A stretch of DNA of 64,000 nt, taken from contig CM056395.1 in NCBI GenBank assembly GCA_029718625.1, positions 27,326,261 through 27,390,260 on the forward strand, written 5' to 3'. A program made the translations under genes and the position numbers. This DNA is from Synaphobranchus kaupii. Taxonomy: Eukaryota; Chordata; Actinopteri; Anguilliformes; Synaphobranchidae. Under the pieces are notes generated by a model, which worked only from the letters and a program-made list of their open reading frames with translations, was not told where the DNA came from and did not search any database. The stretch's first letter is position 1. The number at the start of each line of letters is the position of its first letter. Below are positions 1 to 10,600 of the stretch, one piece after another.

Positions 1-716
1 AAACTTTACTACATTTGAAAGATTATTGTGGAGGTTTTCAATCAAACAAACATTAACCAATCAGAGTTTGACCACTGTAAAGGCATTATTTAGGGGATGC
101 AGTTTGTAGCGTGTTGCGTTTCCTGCGCAACACGCTGTTTTAGCACGTACCCATCGGAGAAGAGCTTGCATTTCCTGCACAACACGCCGTTTTAGCACGT
201 ACCCATCGGAGAAGAGCTTGCATTTCCTGCACAACACGCCGTTTTAGCACGTACCCATCGGAGAAGAGCTTGCATTTCCTGCACAACACGCCGTTTTAGC
301 ACGTACCCATCGGAGAAGAGCTTGCATTTCCTGCACAACACGCCGTTTTAGCACGTACCCATCGGAGAAGAGCTTGACCACCGTAAGTGGATCCAGCTTA
401 AGGAATAGGTTCTGGTGCTGTATCCATTTTGTGGAAAGCGTTTCACCACTCTAACAGTATCCAATTGGGAGGAAAGCATTTCTGTAATCATCCAATCTGA
501 GAAAATGCTAGTACCAGTAACAGTATCCAGAGATGAGTTTGACCACTGTAGCAGTGTCCAATGGGAGGACAGTGTTTCTGTAGCCGTGTCCAATCGGGGG
601 AGAGTTTGTCAGCTTGTTATCTGGGACCCTTGCAGGCAAGCTGCCCTCGCCACCATCTTACTTCCTGTTCGGCCTAGTAATGGCTTCCTGTACACAGCAT
701 GTGCTTCACTTTTTAG
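1..716 (+). other. letm1: letm1 intron, repeat-rich
   Basis: This stretch lies upstream of the first visible letm1 coding exon and shows no coding exon itself. It is filled by a 52-nt tandem array (116-375) and then by diverged repeats up to about 600, several with a CCAAT or TCCAAT core. It ends in the acceptor TTTTAG at 711-716. Confidence 0.6.
116..375. repeat. 52-bp tandem repeat, 5 copies
   Basis: Five head-to-tail 52-nt units start at 116, 168, 220, 272 and 324. Units 2-5 are essentially identical, while unit 1 differs at a few bases. Each unit contains an AACACGCYG core and the motif CCATCGGAGAAG. There are no unique spacers, so this is a minisatellite rather than a CRISPR array. Confidence 0.95.
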
Positions 717-855
717 GGAGAACCTCATTAGCATCACGGAGCTGATCGGCGTCATGCGGCAGATCCAGAACATTCCGGAACAGAAGCTGCTCGCCATCGC
801 CGACGCGCTGGACGAGAACAAGGATGGCAAGATTGATATAGATGACGTCATCAAG
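717..855 (+). CDS. letm1: LETM1 coding exon with EF-hand (partial gene)
   Basis: This is the penultimate coding exon of LETM1, a mitochondrial inner-membrane protein implicated in K+/H+ and Ca2+/H+ exchange and in cristae structure. The exon is 139 nt. It starts after TTTTAG, ends at AAG|GTATAA, and encodes one split base plus 46 codons beginning [17 protein letters not shown]. It holds a canonical EF-hand loop, [12 protein letters not shown], with acidic or amide ligands at loop positions 1, 3, 5, 9 and 12. From recalled human LETM1, the loop and the PE-KL spacing before it match closely. The N-terminal exons, with the membrane segment and ribosome-binding-like domain, lie off the left edge. 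LETM2 is less likely because the next exon carries the LETM1-type lysine/glutamate tail. Confidence 0.93.
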
Positions 856-1385
856 GTATAAATAAATTATTATTTATTTTACAAAATATTTGTAACGATA
901 CAATTCACAGCAGGCCCTGGTCTAACCCCCCAGAAAGCAAGCCAGAGGTGACTGTGTTAAGGGGTCAAAAAAAACTCCCTAGAGAAATGTTGTGAGGAAC
1001 CAGATTCTGTAGGGGGGCAATTGTACTACACTTCGTACTCGCAGATCTCTCCAGAGGAGGTTTTGGAGATGTGTCCACTGTGTGGTTCCTTCCTGTGAGG
1101 AATTATTTGGGCTCCATCGCTGCGATTGGACAATTGTCTAAAGCGGACGGCGTACTTCATCGGACACTGTCATTTAGACGGGCTTCGTCTTTTTTTCCCT
1201 TCGTACAACGTTTTCTGCGCAGGCTGCCGAGGCGAACGTTCATTGACCCGCCCCTGTCTGCGATTGGTCTAAATATCACAGTTCTAACCGGTTTGTCTTT
1301 TCAAGTAAATCATTTGAGGTGTCTGTGGACTACCATGTCTGATGAAGTATGCGGTCCACTTAAAGCTGCCATGTGTGCTGAACAG
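856..1385 (+). other. letm1: last letm1 intron
   Basis: This 530-nt intron runs from the GTATAA donor at 856 to the GAACAG acceptor at 1380-1385. I see no repeat array or additional exon in it. Confidence 0.8.
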
Positions 1386-1532
1386 GTAATCGAGCTGATC
1401 GATAAGGAGGACATCGACATCTCCACCTGCCAAATGGCAGAAATCATGGTCATGCTTCAGAAGGAGGAGAAGCTGGTGGAGAAGGAGAAGGCCAAGGAGA
1501 AGGCCGAGAAGGAGCAGGCCTTGAAGAACTGA
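1386..1532 (+). CDS. letm1: LETM1 terminal coding exon
   Basis: This 147-nt exon holds 48 codons plus TGA (1530-1532). It begins in frame from the preceding exon: [18 protein letters not shown]. The product continues as a short helix and then a lysine/glutamate-rich tail ([12 protein letters not shown]) ending ALKN. This is the known C-terminus of LETM1, which faces the mitochondrial matrix. The tail is a highly charged coiled coil. The joined phase and the stop codon followed by a long non-coding AT-rich stretch support this as the true 3' end of the reading frame. Confidence 0.93.
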   Translation, partial: VIELIDKEDIDISTCQMAEIMVMLQKEEKLVEKEKAKEKAEKEQALKN

Positions 1533-4500
1533 GCCCCGCCCTCCAGCCACGCCCGGTGCCACGCCCCCAACCACGGCCAAGAAGCACCGCTAACGGTGCT
1601 ACTCTTTCTGGAAGCTTCCGAGGAGAAACGGAGGCCATCAGTCAGGGGGATCTGAAAACATAATGAGTGGTTCTGCAGAGCAAGGCTTCTCTGCAGATCT
1701 CTGTTAAGTTAGTTTTACCCTGTAGTGTGTGTGTGAGTGAGAGTGAGAGTATACTTACAAGTATAATGTGTATATTGGCAAATTATTCATTTTTGTTCTG
1801 CTAACCAGATTATTATTATTATTATTAAGCTGTACATAAGCCATGAATCTGGTTAGGTGTTCTACTTGGGTCGCCCAGCTGAGAGGGAAAATTAGGAATG
1901 GAATATTACTGAAATTGAAATAATGTTTGAACTCAAAATTTGCCTTTCATTTATTAACTTGATCATCTTGAAGAAATGCAATCGCAGCATTTCTCTACTT
2001 TGCACACTAAATTCATTATGGTCATTCCAGAAGTGCAGAACTTCAGTATTTATTTAGTTTTTGATTTTAGTAGTATATTGCTGCCAAATTGGATCACTGT
2101 AATGTAAACCATGAAATTTGTGATCATCCTGAATGTAGTTTTGAGATTTAGCAATCAAATGTTGATGTGGTGTTATAATCAAACAGGCTTTTATCAAGTG
2201 AAAAGGTTAAAAAAAATTGAAAGCTTGATTGAAAGCTTATAGAAATGGGACACCACTTTTTAAAATATATTTTGGTAAGGGACTGATCTTGGATATACCA
2301 AAGGACAAAGGTAGTTTATTTTTAAATATCTGAATAAGCCCAGTTGCCTGGTGGTTGAAATTAAGAGCTGCTTGTTGAGCTCTTTTTGTCCGTGTGTAGA
2401 TGTTTGTATGATGAGGCAAAATCAGGTAACGCTATAAGCACCTTTTTGGAGAACTAAGAGTTTTTCATACCCTAAAATGCTCACTACAAATTCCCCTTTA
2501 AACAATCACTTGAATACTGTGCTGTGTGCAGAAAGATTGTAAGAGTATTCTTACAAATTTACTTAAACCAGGGAAAACAAATTTATCTAAAAGCTGATTT
2601 TAGGACTGTTAAGAAAGAAATATTTTAGGAAGGATGCACGATGAGTCTTATTCAAGCTGCATTCATAATTATTTACTTTCCCAGTTATTCATATTCCTTG
2701 TTAAAATACTTTTATTGCATGTAAATGCTTATTTATTTCCCACAACTTATTGGCATCACAATTAATTATATTTTTTTATTTTTTATAAACGTTCCAATCT
2801 ACCAAATGCAGTATTTTCTGTACAATATTTGCCTGTTAATTTGGCCAATTGACTGAAATCAATGTTGAAGGGAAATGGTTTTCATGACCTAATAGTTCAT
2901 AGTTACAACTATTCCCTTTATCAATAATAAAAATGTAGAAGTCGCCCTTCAGTTGCAGGTTTGGTTCGCTCAATACTTCAAAAAACAGGTTTTGAGGTTT
3001 TGTCATTTTATACCATAAAAATCTGCGAAGATAAAGTATGTGTACAAGCATTGCACATTTACAGTGTAAATTCCCAGTGTTTCCTTATTGCAAGGAAGAT
3101 TCTTCAAAGTAAAGAGGCTCCTGATAATTGAGGATTTTTCCCCTAATGTTTCTTTCGACGGATAGAATGTAGTAGTTATGAATCAGCTTTCACCTTCTGT
3201 AAAATAGGAATGAAGTCTCGTGGCAGGACACTATGACCCCTCTCTTAACCCCAGGATTGTGCGAGCTTTAGATGCCATATCTAACCGCAGCACTTTCTTA
3301 AACGGTGCTTGAGATGAGAACCAGTTTGTGCCGTTTAAAGCTGACCACATGGACAAACAGTGGTGTACACTAGAGAAATGGACAGGCTTTCGTTTGGTCG
3401 GTCATGTACAGTAGCTTCTTACAGCACACAACCTGTACCTTAAACATACCTCTGTATATGTGTCACCAAACTAACTGCTCTGTAGAGGCATGGCGATTGT
3501 ATTTGGGTACCCGTTTTGCCTCAGTGTTTTTAAGCAGATCTCAAGGTGAGCACAGCTAGCTAGCCACTAGCTCACATGCTTCTATGTAAATAGCTGCAGT
3601 GTGTAGATCGGCTTTGACGTTAGGCCTTAATGTTATAATGTTATCCCTGTAATCGCTGGTTCCCAGCCACATTGAAATGGATTAAATTGTTGGTAGGAAG
3701 CTGCCTATGTGTAATTGCACTATGAGCTCATGTTTAGATAGTCTGAGGTCTGTGTTTGGACCATAAACTGCAGTTTGGACTCTTGGATACTTGGTATAAA
3801 TGGGGTGTCAGAGCTAGGAAGGGTGGGAGGGTGATTGATTGACCCCTTTCCAGTCTCAGAGCAGGAAGTGATGCATTTCACTGGACCTCTGCTTTATAAC
3901 TGGGACGAGCATTTGATGCAGTAGAGGAAGGGAGGTTGCTATGTCTTGAGTAATTCCAGTTCTCAGGGTGGATTTGTGTTCTGTTATCAAGCGTTTATTT
4001 TATCTTTTTCTTTTTTTATTTAATAAGATGTAGTTTTTCTTAACATCAATCAGGCTTAATTTTCTTTTCTTTTTTTGAGAACTGAGGCTAGCCCTGTGAT
4101 TCGTTGGTGTCGAGTTGCTGGAAAGAGCACTGTTGTAAGGAACCTCTCTGGCACAGTGCTTGAGTTCAGACAGCCAGACTTCTGTACATAGTTTTGTTCA
4201 CGCGATTGTTTTCCTTTCGTGCAATTTTGTATGGGGAAAAATACAGGCAGCTTGTTTGAACAGAGCTAGGATTTTAGTCTGGCATGAAATTCTGTAAAGA
4301 TTTAGATTGTTGCACTCAGACTTGATTTAAAAATGTTAAAAATCCTGCACACACGTCCATTTTGTTTATTCCGAAAGTTGTAAAAAAATATTTTATTCCG
4401 TTTGACTGATCATAATTTGCCTATAAATTTGTCATGTTTCCTGCTTTTCATACCAGAAGTTGTATCTAAGAAAACGCAGAGCTAGGTTTTTGTTCCGAAA

Positions 4501-4840
4501 TTGTGTTTTGTTGTAATATTAACAGTGTAGACCAGTGTAATGGGCGTGGCCTAAACGGTGGCGTGAACGCGTCACTGGAAACGTAGAACATTTGGCGTAG
4601 AGATGGCACAGAAGTTGTAACATTTAATGTCATGTATTTATTTTAACTGACAAACGGACTGAATGTGGTATTGCGAGTCTGGGATGCTTTCCCATGTTTA
4701 TATTTTAAAAGCTACTTCAGATAGTCTGAACATAAAACTTCAAGCCTTGTTTTGTTGATGTGATTCATGATCATATGCCAATGCCCACAATTTGCAGCAT
4801 TCTGGTTCATTCAATAAAAGTTTGATCATTTAATCATTTT
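1533..4840 (+). other. letm1: probable letm1 3' UTR
   Basis: About 3.3 kb of AT-rich DNA follows the stop codon without coding exons or arrays. It ends just past a canonical AATAAA at 4813-4818 with T-rich sequence downstream, which fits a long 3' UTR. Earlier AATAAA-type hexamers occur, for example near 2924, so shorter isoforms are possible. The UTR call is an inference from position and signal; no transcript was seen. Confidence 0.5.
4813..4818 (+). terminator. letm1: letm1 polyadenylation signal (candidate)
   Basis: AATAAA within TTCAATAAAAGTTTG, followed by a T-rich element (ATTTTTGTAG). This is the most typical signal between the letm1 stop and the convergent spag5 3' end. Confidence 0.5.
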
Positions 4841-5384
4841 TGTAGCTTAATTTCTTATTTCCATCCATCAAAATCTCACCGGTACATCACTTTTTATTTT
4901 CTGTCACTCCTTTCATGTGTTCGACACTCACTGCCCATTTCTGTACACATTTAGTCCATTATCAGCATCATCAGAAGCCATATGGCACAAGCACCCAGCC
5001 TAGCATGTGGGGTGCCATCGTCTTCCGTAATGAATTTTACGATGTAAAGCCCTGTTTACGCACAATGTTTCACTGCGTCTGTCCTTAAGATGTTGTACAT
5101 AACATGGATGCAATCGATGAGCTAAATGCCATGTTTTGTGATGCCTTTGCTTAAGTAAATTAGCACTTTAAAACTGCAATAGTCAATCCAATGTCGACTT
5201 GATTACGAGGACCATTTCAAATTGAGAACTGTTAACACTGAACTAAATTGGTTGACTATATGTAGGTGCCTGCTATAATTTGAGGGATTTCACATTTCCT
5301 GCGGGTCTGGAATATTAAAAATATCAAATGGCTGATATATAAAGTTTATTGTACACAGTAAAATTTTGCACATATATTCTTGTA

Positions 5385-5620
5385 TCACAAGTACTCCATA
5401 CTGATCTGGAAAATGATAGCAAGTAGCCCCAACCTGATTAAACATTTTACTTCAGATGTGAGCCCCGTACATATCAACAGCACCACTTGTGATTGTTGGA
5501 TGGCCCTGTGAAAGGTTTGCACAGGATTCACACATGCTAATATGCTAACGATTACAGAAGGGGGCTATGGTAATTAACCATCTCTCGATGCGAGAGAAGC
5601 TAACGTGTTTAGCGCTGATT
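5385..5620. repeat. dispersed repeat family, copy A
   Basis: The copy shares several blocks in the same order with 24130-24545: CTCCATACTGATCTG, AAAGGTTT-CACAGG, and ATTACAGAAGGGGG-TATGGTAAT followed by ATCTC. The blocks are separated by diverged sequence. The family is unassigned. Confidence 0.6.
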
Positions 5621-6679
5621 ACAGCAGGCTCGACCTGGGAGTTTATAAAGGACGTGTGGTAGATAGGTCCGCGGTTCTGCACGGCTTGCTTTCTTCTGCT
5701 GTGTGTAATGGGACAGTGGTTGAACTAGAAGTTTGGCGCCACAGGAGTGGAACAGGAGAACGTTGATTTGTTAAAGTAAAGCCTCCTTATGACGGGAAGA
5801 GTAGAGACCGCATGCTCACAGTAAGCACATCGCTCTGTCACACTGTAGCTTATTCAGCTCGTAGGACGTTGGTGATTTAGTGATTGTGCATGTAGCAGTG
5901 CTGAATCTGTTGTGGTTGTAACTCAAAAAAATAAACATCCTAAACCTGATTATTTTTTTAAGATTCTTGGATTTTCTTTTTGTTTAAGGAATGAGTCGCA
6001 AAAAAACACCACTTTCTGTAGTGTGTCTGCACCTAGCCACATTTAGCGCACACTGGGCACATTTGAAGTCCAGCTCAGACTGCTCACCCCTGACTAAGGT
6101 CCCTGGCCATAATATAATACAAAAGCTTTGAAATTATTTTTTCTTGCCCTATTTGCTGGTCAAAATAATTAACCTGCACATAATATTGGGACATTCTCCA
6201 TTTCTTTTCTAACTTCTGACAGTATTGTCAAATGTAACTCATTTTTGTTGGTTAGTCTATAGATAAAATGCTTTTTTATGCTCTATATTCATACATTGAT
6301 TGATGGAATATCATTGACTTCCTCAAAATTCAGTTCCACTTTGGCATCAGGCTTGGACAAACACGGTTTTATGCGTGTGATCAAACCCAATGTGGTAAAC
6401 TGCCATTTTCTGTTGATACACGTTTCTATATTTAGGTGTGGTTGTGAACTTTTTCAGAACCTATCTCCTCCTACACCATTCACACCTCATATTATACCTT
6501 TATACACCCTCCAGGTTGCTATTACTTTTTACCTTTATATCATATACACTCTCAGATAATTTACCTTTTATCGCCGAAAAGATGAATGGGAGTCAATGGG
6601 CACATTTTGAAAACCGATACAACATATTACACTGCTTATGACATCACAACGCCTTCCTCGACAACACTTATGACCCAAC

Positions 6680-6790
6680 GGCTGCGTCCCAATATTCTTC
6701 ACTCCCCACCCCCTTTCCTTCACTCCCCCACTACCACTCCTCTCCTACCCGGAATATGCAAAACTGCATACTTCCAATACTTACCACAAA
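6680..6790 (+). mobile_element. partial copy of a TIR element (GGCTGCGTCCCAAT end)
   Basis: The sequence begins GGCTGCGTCCCAATATTC and follows the left part of the two full elements at 22021 and 22467 (TTCACTCCCC, CTACCACTCC, ATGCAAAACTG). The similarity then stops and no right terminus is seen, so this is a 5'-end fragment. Confidence 0.65.
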
Positions 6791-6829
6791 ATACATACCC
6801 ATATTTGAACACTTTCATCTTTACAGTGA

Positions 6830-7130
6830 GAACCATAATTCATTGGACAGTGACATTTTTTGTTATTTTGGTTCTGTACTCTAGCACTTTGGGGTTTGAA
6901 AGGAGACAATGAGGTTGAAGTGCAGACTATCAGCTTTAATTTCAGGGTATTGTCATCCATATCGGATGAACCGTTTAGAAATTATAGAACCTACAGTCCC
7001 TCCTCGATTTTCGGGCATCAAAAAATATTGGGACAGTTTAAAAATGTAGAATAAAGTAATCATTTTTAATATTTGGTCGCATATCCTTTGCATGCCATGA
7101 CTTCCTGATGTCTGACCCAACAATATCAAA
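6830..7130. mobile_element. remnant of an abundant fish interspersed repeat
   Basis: Blocks such as GGTTCTGTACTCTAGCACTT, GTGCAGACTATCAGCTTTAA, CATCCATATCGG and ATATCCTTTGCATGCCATGA resemble a repeat I recognise from other fish genomes, probably DNA-transposon derived. I cannot fix its class or ends here. Confidence 0.45.
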
Positions 7131-7441
7131 ATACTCGATTTTATTTTCAGGTACTCTTACAAGCGATACTATAACCTCTCTGCATTTGAATGGATCTCTA
7201 TGGGAATTGGGGGGTGGGACTAGATTTAGCTGCAACTTACACTGGAACAGTATGGAACACATGGTTAAATGGCTCCAAGTCATCAAGGGTCTGAGGTATC
7301 AAACAAGCCTCAAACCATCACTCTGCTGCCAGAAATACAGTAGATATGGATGGATAACTTGAAAGGAGTTCAATAGGAGAAACAACCCTTAAAATTATCC
7401 AGAAGCAGAATAAGGATTTGCAGGTTCCACATGTAATTATT

Positions 7442-7447
7442 TTTATT
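7442..7447 (-). terminator. spag5: spag5 polyadenylation signal (candidate)
   Basis: TTTATT on the plus strand is AATAAA on the minus strand, about 110 nt past the spag5 stop codon at 7557-7559. It would give a short 3' UTR. Confidence 0.5.
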
Positions 7448-7556
7448 ATATTTAAAATGTCCCCCCCATATACAAAAGTTTAATTACATAATAAGTCACA
7501 AGCATATAACATACAAAAAAATATCAGATTCAAACATAATATACAAAAACATAACA

Positions 7557-7628
7557 CTATCCAAGGTAAGCCACAAGTTTTTCTAGCTGCTCACAATCCT
7601 TCACCACTTCTGGAATGGATAACAGGGT
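7557..7628 (-). CDS. spag5: spag5 exon 23 (terminal)
   Basis: Residues 1511-1533 plus TAG, 72 nt, after acceptor TTACAG. It begins TLLSIPEVVKDCEQLEKL and is the astrin C-terminal signature (human TLLSIPEVV then a charged leucine-rich tail). It is too short to stand out as an open frame by itself. Confidence 0.9.
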   Translation of the reverse strand, partial: TLLSIPEVVKDCEQLEKLVAYLG

Positions 7629-10600
7629 CTGTAATGGCAGGAAATTCAAGATTTACTGCAGCTCAGGGCATACACATACAACTAAATGTCCCCAAATTTA
7701 GTCTCTCTGCCTCCAATTCCCATAATGCATTGTGCAGTTGGTCACACTGCCTGACAGCACCCAGCTACCAATACTTCAGATCGTACACAGTTAATTACAA
7801 ACCACCTCAGCTTAGAGAGTAAAAAGCTACCGTTAAACATATTAGAGCCTAAACTCCATGTACTTAGTGGTTCAGTAAGTTTTTAAAGCAATGGTTTGTG
7901 AATGCAGTTTAATAATGACACAGGGTTAGATTGAGTGGAGATGGGTGGGCTCATTCTGTCTCAATCATCCTTCCCAAGCCCCACCCCCCTCTGTCTCAAT
8001 CATCCTTCCCAAGCCCCGCCTCCTCTCACCTGTCTCACAGTCTCGATCATTTGGTCGAGAGAATGGAGCTCCCTCTCCAGCTTCCTTTTGTTGGCTTCAA
8101 GCACAAATTTCTGCAGTAAAGACACAGGAAATAACTGCCGCAGTGAGACAAAACTGCATTCTGGGACAGGAGACACAGGATGTTTGCCAATGTACGTATG
8201 CACATCAGAGGAGGCCGTTGATTGGTTAATTCATTATTAGGAGTCACAAGCAGCACACATAATTAGGCCAACCTTTACGCTCAACCACAATAAACACGTG
8301 CACACACACATGAACTGTGTGCTCGGAAGCACACACGTGTCTCTTGGCCCCTTTAAACACATGCACACACACATGAACTGTGCGCACAAAAGCACTCACG
8401 TGCACACACACACGAACTGTGCGCACAAAAGCACTCACGTGTCTCTTGGCCCTTCTGAGAAGTTCGCTGCGAGAGTCCTCCGTGTCATTCAGAGTCTTCT
8501 TCAGTTTATCCACCTATGAGAAATGCACTCAGTGTTAAATATATATACAACCTCAGCCACTTACGGCCGACAGAGACACCACGTCAGACGCATGCAATGC
8601 TCAGAGCCCCATGGTTGAGGGCCAGGGGAGGTGTGATGGCGGGTTGGCGGTGCCTGGGAGTACCTCGGTCTGGAGTCGGACCTTCTCCTCCAGGGCTGGC
8701 AAGCGCTCCGCGGACTGGCCGCTAGACAGCTCCTCCTTCAGAACCTGCACCTCCAGCTGTGCGTGCTGCAGGGAACGCTGCAACTCAGACACCTCTCTCT
8801 GCAGCTCCTGCAACACCACACACACGCAACCGCGCACACACAAACACACAGTGAGTCACATGCGCAGATCACATATCCACAGGGTGGGAATGTTGGACTT
8901 AGGATATTAATCAAACACAATCACATAACCACACATGAGCAGTTTGATACAGAATTACAGGAAGAGGAATTCAGAAGTGTGTATAGACCTCCGTACTCCT
9001 GCCCACTTTGCTGGTGAACGTCTGGTGCCACTTTTCTGAGAAAATACCATGCGAGTCAACGGGCTGAAAATGTTTTTTTTCTATATTCAGGCAGTTATAT
9101 GTTCCAAACACCCAAGAGAGGGGTTGTCACATTTTTAAATAATTTATAAAATTGGTAATTTAACAACTACAACATCTGGGCTAATCACTTGCTCACCACC
9201 ACTGCTGAAGTGAAAGCCATAAAGCTGACACTTTCGACATGGCCAGACTGATGGTGATGGTGATAGTTTACTTAGATATTATTTCATTTGTTGTAGTGTA
9301 GTGTCTGGTAGTTTATTTAGATATTTAATGTGTTGTAGTGTAGTGTCTGGTAGTTTATTTAGATATTATTTAATGTGTTGTGGTGTAGTGTCTGGTAGTT
9401 TATTTAGATATTATTTCATTTGTTGTAGTGTAGTGTCTGGGCCAATAGGAAGACGCGCTAAAGGGAGGGGGCCAATAGGAAGAGGCACTAAAGTGAGGGG
9501 GGCCAATAGGAAGAGGCACTAAAGGGAGGGGGCCAATAGGAAGACGCGCTAAAGGGAGGGGGCCAATAGGAAGAGGCACTAAAGGGAGGGGGGCCAATAG
9601 GAAGATGCGCTAAAGGGAGGGGGCCAATAGGAAGACGCGCTAAAGGGAGGGGGCCAATAGGAAGAGGCACTAAAGGGAGGGGGGCCAATAGGAAGATGCG
9701 CTAAAGGGAGGGGGGCCAATAGGAAGATGCGCTAAAGGGAGGGGGCCGATAGGAAGATATGTAGAGCTCACCTGGGTCTTCTGCTCATGCGCCACAGCGT
9801 CCTTCTCCCCCTGGGCCTGCAGAAGTACCACCTGCTCCTTCAGATCAGCCACCTGTGACCTGTGACCTGCAGCCTGAGAGTCTAGCTCCTCCTGCAGGCT
9901 GGAACTAGAACAACAACCAGTCAACACCACTAAACACACATTCCTGGTGTTTCAGACAAAAATTTGGGTTTTCAGTTAAAAATCTTTTAGGGAAAATTAT
10001 AAACATTTACAAATTTGTTTAAGTGGTAAAAAAAATAAAAAAAATAAACGTCCTTTGTTTTAAATATTAATGAGTTATTAATATTACAGAATAGAACTCC
10101 TAAATTTATAAACAGTCCTGCAGGGTACCAAGAGTGCGCGGTGCTTACATGGTGTGCAGCAGCGCCTCATGCTGGCCGTCTCTGAGATCACGCACACGGT
10201 CCGCAGTGTACACCAGCTGAGACACGGCTTCTCCCAGGCCTGACAAGAGCTCCTGCACCTTGTTCTCATCCCCCACTGTGGGAAAAGGACCAATCACACA
10301 GCAAAGGCTTAGCCACACCCACATAGGCAGGGATTAGCCACAGCCACACAGGAAGAGATTAGCCACACCCACACAGGAAGAGATTAGCCACACCCACACA
10401 GGCAGTTAGAGGAGGACATACCTTCCTTCTTTGGGGTGGCGGTGGGAACGCGAGAGAAAGCGCTGTTTTCACTGCCCAGTGCTGTGGACTGGCCTTCATC
10501 TACAGCTACAGAGAATAAACAAACACACACATATTCAACACCACAAACACAGATTATCTTCGTTACGTGGTAGTGTCCGTTAGGATTGTCGTACCCGTCT

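Larger units (their letters stand above)
4841..7435. other. convergent intergenic region letm1/spag5
   Basis: These 2.6 kb lie between the 3' ends of two convergent genes. They hold a dispersed repeat copy (5385-5620), a partial inverted-repeat element (6680-6790) and an interspersed repeat (6830-7130). I see no gene. Confidence 0.6.
8808..9771 (-). other. spag5: spag5 intron 19
   Basis: This 964-nt intron holds a 31-bp CCAAT-containing array directly downstream of the exon 19 donor, then a 45-bp AT-rich repeat of about three copies (9297-9437). Its 3' part (8830-9290) is non-repetitive, and I see nothing else there. Confidence 0.75.

Noticed and set aside
116..375. Possible CRISPR-like array
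   Set aside because: Direct 52-nt repeats without spacers in a vertebrate intron.
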